Assembly (NCBI GenBank): GCA_963837455.1
Contig: CAWINM010000012.1
Coordinates: forward strand, 239,081-303,080
Origin: DASYQD01 sp963837455
Lineage (GTDB): Bacteria > Acidobacteriota > Thermoanaerobaculia > Multivoradales > JAIOJS01
Direction of reading: 5' to 3'
Length of the DNA: 64,000 bases
Shown piece by piece: positions 41,336 through 54,535 of this stretch (its first letter is position 1; each line of letters opens with the position of its first letter). The notes under the pieces are model-generated. The model was given only the letters and a program-made list of their open reading frames with translations, did not search any database and was not told the DNA's origin. A program made the translations under genes and the position numbers.

Positions 41336-43137
41336 GCACTCCTCCGGGCTTCGCAACGCCATCCTGCGCAACCTGCGGGCGCACGCCACCCGCGCCTACG
41401 AGGAGCAGGTGCGGGCGCTGATGAGGAGAAGGAGCTGGCGCAGGCACCCTCGCCTCGATCGGGGACGGCGTGATCACCGCCGACGCGCTGGGCCGGGCGC
41501 GGTACCTCAACCCCACGGCAGAGGCCCACACCGGCTGGAGCGCCGACTGGCCAGCCGCTGGCGGAGGCGCGGCCCCTGCTCGACGAGGCCCACCGGCGCG
41601 CCGCTGCAATCGCCCCTGACGGACTTTTCACCGGGCGCCGAGGCGGTCGAGGGCGGAGCGTGGCGCTGGTCCGCCGGAACGCAAGCGCTTCGCCATCAGC
41701 CAACCTCCATCTCCACCATCCGCGACGCCGGCGGCGAGGCGGTGTGTTCGGTGCTTCTCTTCCGCGACATCACCGAGCGGCAGTTGCTCCACCTCCAGCT
41801 CGCCCACCAGGCGTGCCACCATGCCATGACCGGCCTCCCCAACCGGCAGAGCTTCGAAGCCAAGCTGCGCCATGCCCTGCAGGCAGCGCGCGCCGATGGG
41901 CGCCGGTCGGCGCTGTGCTATATCGACCTGGACCAGTTCAAGCTGATCAACGATACCTCTGGCCACATGGCCGGCGATCAGATGCTGCGCGAGGTGGCGG
42001 CGCTGCTGCAGTAGCTCGGGGACGCGATGTCCTGGCGCGGCTGGGCGGCGACGAGTTCGGGGTGTTGCTCGTCGACGCGATGGCGAGCGAGGCCAGGGCC
42101 GGGCGCGCGAGCTCGAGCGCGCCTCGCGACCTGAGTTCATCTGGAGCAGGCCAGCTCTCCGTCGCCGCCAGCATCGGCGAGCGCTGATCGCGCCGGGGAT
42201 TCGGCACTCGCCGACCTGTTCTCGCCAGCCGACCACGCCTGTTACATCGCCAAGGAGCCGGGCCCCAACCGGGTCCATTTCTACCAGAGCGGCGACGCCG
42301 AGGCGCGTCGCCACGGCGAGATGGAACGGGGGTGGGCGCGACCAGCACGCGCTCAACGAGGTAGCCAGGAGCTGTGGCCGAAGCCGACGCGGCGACGGGG
42401 CGAGTCCCCCGCGGATGCGAGCTGCTGCTGCGTATTCGCGAGCGGGAACTGCGCCTGGTGGTGCCGCGCGAGTCATTCCGGCCGCCGAGCGCTAGGCCTG
42501 ATGCCGGTGATCGATCGCTGGGTGGTCGCCACGGCGCTCGCCACTCGCCGCTCAGCCGGCGGGCAAGCAGCGCGGTCGCCCTGCGACCATCCGTCTCTCC
42601 GGGGCTGCAGCTCGGGGACGACGACCTGCCCGAGCCCCTCGCCGCGCTCCACAAAGGACGCTCAGCCCCAAGGCCTTGTTTCGAGACCGCCGAGACGGTG
42701 GCGGTGGCAACCTGCGGCAGGCGCGCGCTCATCGGCAGCTGCCGCCGTCGGGGGCTGCAAGTTCGCGCTGGACGATTTCGGCGCCGGCATGTCGCTCGTT
42801 CGGCTACTCAAGGACCTGCCGGTGGACAACTCAAGATCGACGGCAGCTTCATCCGGACATGCTCTCCGATCCCCTCGACCGCGCCATGGTGGAGTCGATC
42901 AACCGCATCGCACACATGATGGGCATCGAGACGGTTGCCTAGTCCGTGTCCAACCCGGCGCTTGCCGCGATGAACGTGGGTGTTGACTGGCTCCAGGGGC
43001 ACTGGGTGGGGCGTCCGCAGCCGCTCGCCAGGCTCTTCGCGACGGCGCGCGGCAGCGGCGAGCACCCTGGTGCGAGAAACGGCCCGGATCGCGCTTCCAC
43101 CCTCCGCTACTGTGCTGCGAGGCGCCTGAGCCGTTGA
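41336..43137 (+). pseudogene. PAS-GGDEF-EAL protein, left-arm copy (heavily disrupted)
   Basis: A copy of 52,679-54,535 with the densest damage in the left arm. Best-preserved pieces are the PAS end (TSISTIRDAGGEAVCSVLLF) and the GGDEF start (HHAMTGLPNRQSFEAKLRHA, LCYIDLDQFKLINDTSGHMA); then a TAG (CTGCAGTAG) appears at about 42,014. The GGDEF motif itself and the EAL half are in scattered frames, with base substitutions as well as indels. The end is the TGA at 43,135-43,137. Confidence 0.75.
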
Positions 43138-43291
43138 TCCGAGCCCTCTCGCTCCGCGCCGGGCCCAAAGTGCAAGGGAGAGGCCACCTCTCGTGCTGTC
43201 GGCTGGCTCGAGCGGTAGGAGCGTGGCCCTTCTGCGGGTGCTCGCTCGGCCTCCGCTCCGCCCACCACCAGGCGGGTCTGATGTAGCTCTT

Positions 43292-43491
43292 TCAAGCCTG
43301 CAGGGAAAGGCCTCCGCTCGCCGCGCGCGGCACGAACGGTGGCGACCGCATCCACTCCTCGAGCTCCGCCAGCACCCGGTGGTGCTCCTCCGCCTCGACC
43401 CGGGCTCGCCGCCCGTGACGTCGTGCCGGCGGCTCCCCTGTCGTGGGCCGTCGTCCGCTCCAGCGCAGCTTAGCCGTCACCCCCTCTCCAT
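43292..43491 (-). pseudogene. Small ORF downstream of meaB, left-arm copy (frameshifted)
   Basis: Counterpart of the 68-codon ORF at 52,322-52,528. The start at 43,491 runs into a stop after four codons because one A is missing compared with the right copy. The rest (EEWMRSPPFVPRAASG) is readable in another frame. Function is unknown. Confidence 0.4.
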
Positions 43492-43524
43492 GGCGCTCCT
43501 CCTCGGGCTCGCCCCCGATGCACT

Positions 43525-44574
43525 CTAGAACGGTAGTCGGGGGCGCGGGCTTGCCCGCAGCCAGGAAGGTGCGTACGGTCCTCCGCGCGGCGCGCATCGG
43601 GCGTCTCCTCGCCCGCCACCACCCGCGCCTCGAGCGAGGGCAGGTCGCTGCTGACCAGCGGGGGCGGGCGCGCAGCGACTCGCGCAGCCCCTCCTCCACC
43701 TCCTGCCAGATCCAGGCGCGGTGCTGCTCGCGCCGGCGAGCCTCAAATCCCCCGCTCGCCGCGGCGCGCTCGCGGTGGTCCCGAGAGCGCCCGACGGCTT
43801 CCACGGCCTCACCGTGCGCGCGGACAGCAGCAGCACGCGCGGGCGCCAGCGCTCGGCAGCGGCCGAAGGAGACGCAGGGCGGCGGCGAACTCGCGGCGGG
43901 CGCGATCCGCGCGCGGCCGGTCGCCGTCGGCCTTGTTGACCGCGACCAGGTCGGCGAGCTCGAGGATGCCGCGCTTGATGCCCTGCAGCTCGTCGCCGGC
44001 GCCGGCCAGCAGCAGCACCAGGAAGCAGTCGACCATGTCGGCGACCGCGGCCTCGCACTGGCCGACGCCGACGGTCTCGACCAGCACCACGTCGAAGCCG
44101 GCCGCCTCGCACAGGAGCATCGCCTCGCGCGTGCGCGCGCGACGCCGCCGAGCGAGCCGCGGCTCGGCGACGGCCGGATGAACGCCGCGGCTCGCTGCGC
44201 GAGCCGCGCCATGCGCGTCTTGTCGCCGAGGATGCTGCCGCCGCGTGCGCGCGCTCGACGGGTCGACGGCGAGCACGGCGACGCGCTGCGCCGCGTCCGA
44301 CAGCGCGAGCCGAGCGCCTCGATGAACGTGCTCTTGCCGACGCCGGGCACGCCGGTGATGCCGACGCGGCGGGCGCCGCGCCGGTGTGCGGAGCAGGCGC
44401 GAGCAGCAGCTCCTGCGCGAGCTCGCTGTCGGCGCGGGCTGCGCGCTCTCGACCAGCGTGATGCGCGCGGCCGAGCAGCGGCGCGGTCGCCGCGCGCGCA
44501 CGCCGGCGGCGAGCTCGTCGACCGAGCCCGCCTGCGGCAGTCGCGGGCGCGGATCGCTCGGCGTCCGCGGCACC
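43525..44574 (-). pseudogene. MeaB-type GTPase, left-arm copy (divergent and frameshifted)
   Basis: Corresponds to meaB at 51,244-52,287. The last 300 bp (43,525-43,850) match the right arm closely apart from indels. Upstream of that the sequence diverges while still encoding MeaB: GVTGVPGVGKSTFIEALGSR-like Walker A, AVLAVDPSSART, GGSILGDKTRMARL, VVLVETVGVGQCEAAVADMV and DELQGIKRGILELADLVAVN can be read across frames. Replacements such as SEVAVAGMVDAFLVL to CEAAVADMVDCFLVL are typical of orthologues from different organisms. The boundary with scpA is approximate. Confidence 0.75.
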
Positions 44575-46766
<2,192 letters not shown>

Positions 46767-46770
<4 letters not shown>

Positions 46771-47913
46771 GCCGCCCCCGCCGGCTCGAAGGTTTCGGCG
46801 TCGCGCCAGGGCACCAGCGCCGGCGCGCGCAGCGGGGGCCGGCCCCGGGATTGCCGCCGCCAGCTCGGCGAGCGAGGCGCCCGCAGCCGCGGCGTCGACC
46901 GCCGCCGAAGAGCTCGCCGTCGCCTAGGGCGCCGGCGAGCACCGCCACCGCGAGATCGGGCCGCGGCGGAGCTGTGGCGTGGAGTTGGCTGCTTGCTCGA
47001 CACGCCGTCCGCCGAGGCCGGCATGCGTATCCTCCTTGGCGAGCGGCCGGTAGGGCAGCGGCACGGCCTCGTCGGCGGCATGGACGGTGACGCCGACGAT
47101 GGGCAGCGGCCGCTGCCGAGCGCCTGCCGGCGGCGCTCTGCCGCCGCGTCCACCTGCTGCGCCACGGCACCCACGGGCGAGCTCGCGCGTCACGCCGTCC
47201 CGCCGCTCGATCCCCTCGACAAGTCTCTCCCATCCCCGGCGAGCCAGCGCCGCGGTGAGGGCCTCCACGTACCAGCTGCCGCCGGCGGGGTCGGCGATGC
47301 GGCGCAGGCTGGCCTCCTCCCGCAGCAGCAGCTGCGTGGCGCTGCCCAGCGGCAGCCCGAGCGCCAGCTCACTCGCGGGATCGAGCAGGGGCGAGCAGGT
47401 CACGTCGTCGCAGCCCCCGAGCACGGCGGCGAGGGTCTCCAAGCGTCGCTCTCGGTGACCTGCCGGTGCCGGGGTCGCGAAGGCCTTGGGTCCGCCACGC
47501 GGCGCGGCCGTGGAGTCGCAGCGCCGTGGGCGGCGCGCCATGGCTTGCCAGCTGGGGAGGGCGCAGCGCCCGCAGCTTCGCCACCGAGGACAGAGGTCGC
47601 GCCCGACACTCGTGGTGACCGCGAGCTGGGACGCCGCCGCGTCTGCGGCACACCCGCGGCGTGCAGGGCGCGCAGCGCCTCAGCGCCGGAGGCGAGCGCA
47701 AAGGCGATCTCCTGTGCGGCAGGGGCCCCTGCCTCGGCGTACGGCGCAGTCGACACCAGCCCCGCGCGCAGACCGGGCGCGATCGCGCGCCCAGCGCGCG
47801 GCGACACCCAGCTGCGCGGCGGCAGCCGCGGAGATCGCGCCGCGTCGCGCCAGCGTCGCCGGCGGGTCGCAGCCCAGGAAACCCCAGAGCGTCGCGCACC
47901 GCGGCCGCTCCGA
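46767..47913 (-). pseudogene. Methylmalonyl-CoA mutase small subunit, left-arm copy (5'-truncated, frameshifted)
   Basis: Reverse-complement copy of the truncated small-subunit gene at 47,916-49,070, sharing its stop context (TGA overlapping the GTG of the large subunit). It has several indels, including a deletion of about 12 bp near 47,555, and is cut at the palindrome centre, so the N-terminal 200 or more residues of the protein are absent here too. Confidence 0.85.
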
Positions 47914-47927
47914 TACGGAGCGGCCGC
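47901..47927. repeat. Perfect palindrome at the centre of the inverted repeat
   Basis: The 12-bp arms GCGGCCGCTCCG and CGGAGCGGCCGC flank a 3-base centre ATA; the axis is 47,914. Outside it the symmetry continues with small differences for 16 kb on both sides. A fold-back with a three-base loop is what a hairpin-joined template or template-switch event leaves. Confidence 0.95.
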
Positions 47928-49066
47928 GAGATCGCGACGCTCTCGGGTTGCCTGGGCTGCGACCCGCTGGCGACGCTGGCGCGACGCGGCGCGATCTCCG
48001 CGGCTGCCGCCGCGCAGCTGGGTGTCGCCGCGCGCTGGGCGCGCGATCACGCCCCCGGTCTGCGCGCGGGGCTGGTGTCGACTGCGCCGTACGCCGAGGC
48101 AGGGGCCGATGCCGCACAGGAGATCGCCTTTGCGCTCGCCTCCGGCGCTGAGGCGCTGCGCGCCCTGCACGCCGCCGGCCTTGCCGCAGACACAGCGGCG
48201 TCCCAGCTCGCGGTCACCACGAGTGTCGGGCGCGACCTCTACCTGCAGGTGGCGAAGCTGCGGGCGCTGCGCCTCACGTGGGGGATGCTGCTGGCAAGCC
48301 ATGGCGCGCCGCCCACGGCGCTGCGACTCCACGGCCGCACCGCGTGGCGGACCCAAGGCCTTCGCGACCCCGGCACCGACCTGGTGCGAGCGACGCTCGA
48401 GACCCTCGCCGCCGTGCTCGGGGGCTGCGACGACGTGACCTGCTCGCCCCTGCTCGATCCCGCGAGTGAGCTGGCGCTCGGGCTGCCGCTGGGCAGCGCC
48501 ACGCAGCTGCTGCTGCGGGAGGAGGCCGGCCTGCACCGCATCGCCGACCCCGCCGGCGGCAGCTGGTACGTGGAGGCCCTCACCGCGGCGCTGGCTCGCC
48601 GGGGATGGGAGCTGTTCGAGGGGATCGAGCGGCGGGGCGGCATGACGCGCGAGCTCGCCGTGGGTGCCGTGGCGCAGCAGGTGGACGCGGCGGCAGAGCG
48701 CCGCCGGCAGGCGCTCGGCAGCGGCCAGCTGCCCATCGTCGGCGTCACCGTCCATGCCGCCGACGAGGCCGTGCCGCTGCCCTACCGGCCGCTCGCCGCG
48801 GAGGGGGCGCATGCGGCCTCGGCGGACGGCGTGTCGAGCGAGCGGCCGACTCCACGCCACGGCTCCGCGGCGGCCGATCTCGCGGTGGCGGTGCTCGCCG
48901 GCGCCCTAGGCGACGGCGAGCTCTTCGCGGCGGCGGTCGACGCCGCGGCTGCGGGCGCCTCGCTCGCCGAGCTGGCGGCGGCAATCCCGGCGGCAGGCCC
49001 GCCGCTGCGCGCGCCGGCGCTGGTGCCCTGGCGCGACGCCGAAACCTTCGAGCCGGCGGGGGCGGC

Positions 49067-49070
<4 letters not shown>
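47916..49070 (+). CDS. mutA: Methylmalonyl-CoA mutase small subunit, C-terminal part
   Basis: The last 384 residues of the small (beta) subunit of coenzyme B12-dependent methylmalonyl-CoA mutase. This subunit is catalytically inactive and pairs with the large subunit to interconvert (R)-methylmalonyl-CoA and succinyl-CoA. The call rests on RAGLVSTAPYAEAGADAAQE, TTSVGRDLYLQVAKLRALRL, SPLLDPASELALGLPLGSAT and IADPAGGSWYVEALTAALAR (the mutase PxGGSWYVE motif), and on the downstream scpA. Complete small subunits usually exceed 600 residues; the first 200-250 are missing because the open frame begins exactly at the palindrome centre. The true start lies outside the assembled sequence. The stop overlaps the scpA GTG (GTGA). 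Confidence 0.85.
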
Positions 49071-51241
<2,171 letters not shown>

Positions 51242-51243
51242 GC

Positions 51244-52287
51244 GTGGTGCCGGGACCCGAGCGACCCGCTCCCGCGACTGCCGCTGGCGGGCTGGTCGCC
51301 GAGCTCGCCGCCGGCGTGCGTGCCGGCGACCGCTCGCTGGTGGGGCGCGCGCTCACCCTCGTCGAGAGCTCGCTGCCCGCGCAGCAGGAGCTCGCCCAGG
51401 AGCTCCTCGCCCTGCTCGCACCCGCGGGCGCTGCCGCCCGCCGCATCGGCATCTCGGGTCCTCCGGGAGTCGGCAAGAGCACGCTCATCGAGCGTCTCGG
51501 TTGCTGGCTGTTGGAACGCGGCCATCGTGTCGCGGTGCTCGCCATCGACCCCTCGAGCGTGCGCAGCGGCGGCAGCATCCTCGGCGACAAGACGCGCATG
51601 ACCCGGCTCGCACAGGAGCCGCGAGCCTTCGTGCGGCCGACCCCATCCGCTGGCTCGCTCGGCGGGGTGGCCCGCCGTACTCGCGAGGCGATGCAGGTGC
51701 TGGCGTCGGCCGGCCACGACGTGGTGTTGGTCGAGACGGTCGGCGTCGGCCAGAGCGAGGTGGCGGTGGCCGGCATGGTCGACGCCTTCCTGGTGTTGCT
51801 GGTGGCCGGCGCCGGCGACGAGCTGCAGGGGATCAAGCGCGGGATCCTCGAGGCCGCCGACCTGGTGGCGATCAACAAGGCCGACGAGGACCGGCCGCGC
51901 GCGGAGCGCGCCCGCCGCGACTTCGCCGCCGCCCTGCGTCTCCTTCACGCCGCTGGCGAGCGCTGGCGGCCGCCGGTGCAGCTGGTGTCCGCCCGCACCG
52001 GTGAGGGCGTGGCGGAGCTGTGGGGCGCTCTCGAGGAACACCGCCAGCGCGCCGTGGCGAGCGGGGATTTCGAGGCTCGCCGCCGCGAGCAGCGCCGCGC
52101 CTGGCTCTGGCAGGAGGTCGAGGAGGGGCTGCGCGAGTCGCTGCGCGCCCACCCGCTGGTGAGCAGCGACCTGCCCTCGCTCGAGGCGCGGGTGGTGGCG
52201 GGCGAGGAGACGCCCGAGCGCGCCGCGCGGAGCATCCTCGGCGCCTTCCTGGCTGCGGGCAAGCTTCCGCCCCCCAATTCCGTTTGA
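51244..52287 (+). CDS. meaB: MeaB/ArgK-type GTPase, methylmalonyl-CoA mutase chaperone
   Basis: A G3E-family GTPase that protects and reloads methylmalonyl-CoA mutase with adenosylcobalamin (orthologue of human MMAA). 347 residues from the GTG at 51,244. Walker A is ISGPPGVGKSTLIERLG; further motifs are AVLAIDPSSVRSGGSILGDK, TRMTRLAQEPRAFVRPTPSA, VVLVETVGVGQSE (base-binding and switch region), ELQGIKRGILEAADLVAINK and NKAD. The helical C-terminal dimerisation arm (EEGLRESLRAHPLVSSDLPS) is present. It directly follows scpA, as is usual. The older name ArgK is misleading for this family. Confidence 0.93.
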   Translation: MVPGPERPAPATAAGGLVAELAAGVRAGDRSLVGRALTLVESSLPAQQELAQELLALLAPAGAAARRIGISGPPGVGKSTLIERLGCWLLERGHRVAVLAIDPSSVRSGGSILGDKTRMTRLAQEPRAFVRPTPSAGSLGGVARRTREAMQVLASAGHDVVLVETVGVGQSEVAVAGMVDAFLVLLVAGAGDELQGIKRGILEAADLVAINKADEDRPRAERARRDFAAALRLLHAAGERWRPPVQLVSARTGEGVAELWGALEEHRQRAVASGDFEARRREQRRAWLWQEVEEGLRESLRAHPLVSSDLPSLEARVVAGEETPERAARSILGAFLAAGKLPPPNSV

Positions 52288-52321
52288 GAGTGCATCGGGG
52301 GCGAGCCCGAGGAGGAGCGCC

Positions 52322-52528
52322 ATGGAGAGAGGGGTGACGGCTGAGCTGCGGTGGAGCGGACGACGGCCCACGACAGGGGAGCCGCCGGCACGACGTCACG
52401 GGCGGCGAGCCCGGGTCGAGGCGGAGGAGCGCCGCCGGGTGCTGGCAGAGCTCGAGGAGTGGATGCGGTCGCCACCGTTCGTGCCGCGCGCGGCGAGCGG
52501 AGACGGAAGGCCTTTCCCTGCAGCTTGA
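52322..52528 (+). CDS. Small hypothetical protein downstream of meaB
   Basis: A 68-residue, strongly basic ORF (MERGVTAELRWSGRRPTTGE through EEWMRSPPFVPRAASG). GAGGAG lies 6-11 bp before the ATG, which favours translation. An arginine-rich N-terminal half is followed by a short helical acidic stretch (EAEERRRVLAELEEWMR). I recognise no family. It lies 34 bp after meaB and may be the last gene of that operon. The following 150 bp (52,529-52,678) contain no other ORF that I can support. Confidence 0.4.
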   Translation: MERGVTAELRWSGRRPTTGEPPARRHGRRARVEAEERRRVLAELEEWMRSPPFVPRAASGDGRPFPAA

Positions 52529-52678
52529 AAGAGCTACATCGACCCGCCTGGTGGTGGGCGGAGCGGAGGCCGAGCGAGCACCCGCAGAAGGGCCACGCTC
52601 CTACCGCTCGAGCCAGCCGACAGCGCGAGAGGTGGCCTCTCCCTTGCACTTTGGGCCCGCGGAGCGAGAGGGCTCGGA

Positions 52679-54535
52679 TCAACGGCTCGGGCCTCGCAGC
52701 GCGCGAGCGGAGGGTGGACGCGGGGTCCGGGCCGTTTCTCGCACCAGGTGCTCGCCGCTGCCGCGCGCCGTCGCGAAGAGCCTGGCGAGCGGCTGCGGAC
52801 GCCCCACCCAGTGCCCCTGGAGCCAGTCGACGCCCATCGCCTCCAGCTCGCGGGCGAGCGCCGGGTTGGACACGGACTCGGCGACCGTCTCGATGCCCAT
52901 CATGTGTGCGATGCGGTTGATCGACTCCACCATGGCGCGGTCGAGAGGATCGGAGAGCAGGTCCTGGATGAAGCTGCCGTCGATCTTGAGGTAGTCGACG
53001 GGGAGGTCCTTGAGGTAGCCGTACGACGACATGCCGCTGCCGAAGTCGTCGAGCGCGAAGCTGCAGCCCAGACGGCGCAGCTGACCGATGAGGCGCAGCG
53101 CCTGCGGCAGGTTCGCCACCGCCGCCGTCTCGGTGATCTCGAAGCAGAGGGCACTGGGGCTGAGGGTGCTTTCGTCGAGGCGTGCGGCGAGGAACTCGAG
53201 GAAGGTCTCGTCGCCGAGCGACAGCGCCGAGAGGTTGATGCTGTAGAGGGCGACCGCCTGCCTTGCCGCCGCCGGCTGGGCGGCGAGGGTGGCGAGCGCG
53301 TGGGTGACCACCCAGCGATCGATCTGCGGCATCAGCCCGTAGCGCTCGGCGGCGAGGATGAAGTCGCGGGGCGCCAGCAGGGCGCCGTCCGGCTCGCGCA
53401 TGCGCAGCAGCAGCTCGCAGCCGGCGGGGGAGACCCGCCCGACGCGCGCGATCGGCTGCGCCCACAGCTCCAGGCGTCCCTCGTTGAGCGCGTCCTGGAT
53501 GCGCACCACCCATTCCATCTCGCCGTGGCGACGCATCAGCTCGGCGTCGTCCTGCTGGTAGAGCTGGACGCGCTGGCGACCGCGCTCCTTGGCGATGTAA
53601 CAGGCGTGGTCGGCTGCCGACAGCAGGTCGGCGACGGTGCCGAAGCCAGGCGCGATGGGCACTACTCCGATGCTGGCGCCGACGCGGAAGCTCGCCTGCT
53701 GCCACTCGAACTGCAGGTCGGCGAGGGCGCGCTCGAGCTCGCGCGCCCGCCGCAGCGCCTCCTCGCCATCGCAGTCGGCGAGCAGCAGGCCGAACTCGTC
53801 GCCGCCCAGCCGCGCCAGGACGTCGCTGTTGCCGATGCGCTCCTGCAGCAGCACCGCCACCTCGCGCAGCATCTGATCGCCGGCGGCGTGCCCGCAGGTG
53901 TCGTTGATGAGCTTGAACTGGTCGAGGTCCATGTAGCACAGCGCCGACCGGCGCCCATCGGCGCGCGCTGCCTGCAGGGCATGGCGCAGCTTGGCTTCGA
54001 AGCTCTGCCGGTTGGGGAGGCCGGTCATGGCATCGTGGCTCGCCTGGTGGGCGAGCTGGAGGTGGAGCAACTGCCGCTCGGTGATGTCGCGGAAGACCAG
54101 CACCGAGCCGACCGCCTCGCCGCCGGCGTCGCGGATGGTGGAGATGGAGTGGCTGATGGCGAAGCGCTTGCCGTCCCGGCGGACCAGCGCCACACTGCCG
54201 CCTGCGACCGCCTCGGCGCCCGGTGACGAGGCCGGCAGGGGCGAAATTGCCAGCGGCGCGCCGGTGGCCTCGTCGAGCAGCAGCAGCACCTCCGCCAGCG
54301 GCTGGCCGGCTGCCTCCTCGGCGCTCCAGCCGGTGAGCGCCTCTGCCGTGGGGTTGAGGTACCGCACCCGGCCCAGCGCGTCGGCGGTGATCACGCCGTC
54401 CCCGATCGAGGCGAGGGTGACCTGCGCCAGCTCCTTCTCCTCATGCAGCGCCCGCACCTGCTCCTCGTAGGCGCGGGTGGTGTGCACCAGCAGGTTGCGC
54501 AGGATGGCGTTGTCGAAGTCCGGAGGAGTGCTCAC
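52679..54535 (-). CDS. PAS-GGDEF-EAL bifunctional c-di-GMP enzyme
   Basis: A soluble 618-residue protein: a short helical start (NLLVHTTRAYEEQVRALHEE), PAS (LASIGDGVITADALGRVRYL), GGDEF (DAMTGLPNRQSFEAKLRHAL, DLDQFKLINDTCGHAAGDQM, RLGGDEFGLLLAD) and EAL. The GGDEF motif is intact, but the residues five before it are GNSD rather than RxxD, so the product-inhibition site appears lost. In the EAL domain the signature reads ELLLR instead of EALLR; other catalytic elements are present (SINLSALSLGD, CFEITETAAVANL, FALDDFGSGMSSYGYLKDLP, DYLKIDGSF, ESVSNPALARELEAMGVDWL). It may act as a cyclase, a phosphodiesterase, or both. The GTG at 54,535 overlaps the FIST stop by GTGA, so it is co-translated with that sensor. 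Confidence 0.9.
   Translation of the reverse strand: MSTPPDFDNAILRNLLVHTTRAYEEQVRALHEEKELAQVTLASIGDGVITADALGRVRYLNPTAEALTGWSAEEAAGQPLAEVLLLLDEATGAPLAISPLPASSPGAEAVAGGSVALVRRDGKRFAISHSISTIRDAGGEAVGSVLVFRDITERQLLHLQLAHQASHDAMTGLPNRQSFEAKLRHALQAARADGRRSALCYMDLDQFKLINDTCGHAAGDQMLREVAVLLQERIGNSDVLARLGGDEFGLLLADCDGEEALRRARELERALADLQFEWQQASFRVGASIGVVPIAPGFGTVADLLSAADHACYIAKERGRQRVQLYQQDDAELMRRHGEMEWVVRIQDALNEGRLELWAQPIARVGRVSPAGCELLLRMREPDGALLAPRDFILAAERYGLMPQIDRWVVTHALATLAAQPAAARQAVALYSINLSALSLGDETFLEFLAARLDESTLSPSALCFEITETAAVANLPQALRLIGQLRRLGCSFALDDFGSGMSSYGYLKDLPVDYLKIDGSFIQDLLSDPLDRAMVESINRIAHMMGIETVAESVSNPALARELEAMGVDWLQGHWVGRPQPLARLFATARGSGEHLVRETARTPRPPSARALRGPSR

Noticed and set aside
41336..43137. 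Natural pseudogene of a c-di-GMP enzyme
   Set aside because: An intact near-identical copy lies in the other arm, and the same arm has indel damage in every long gene except the adaptor, which points to sequence quality rather than decay.
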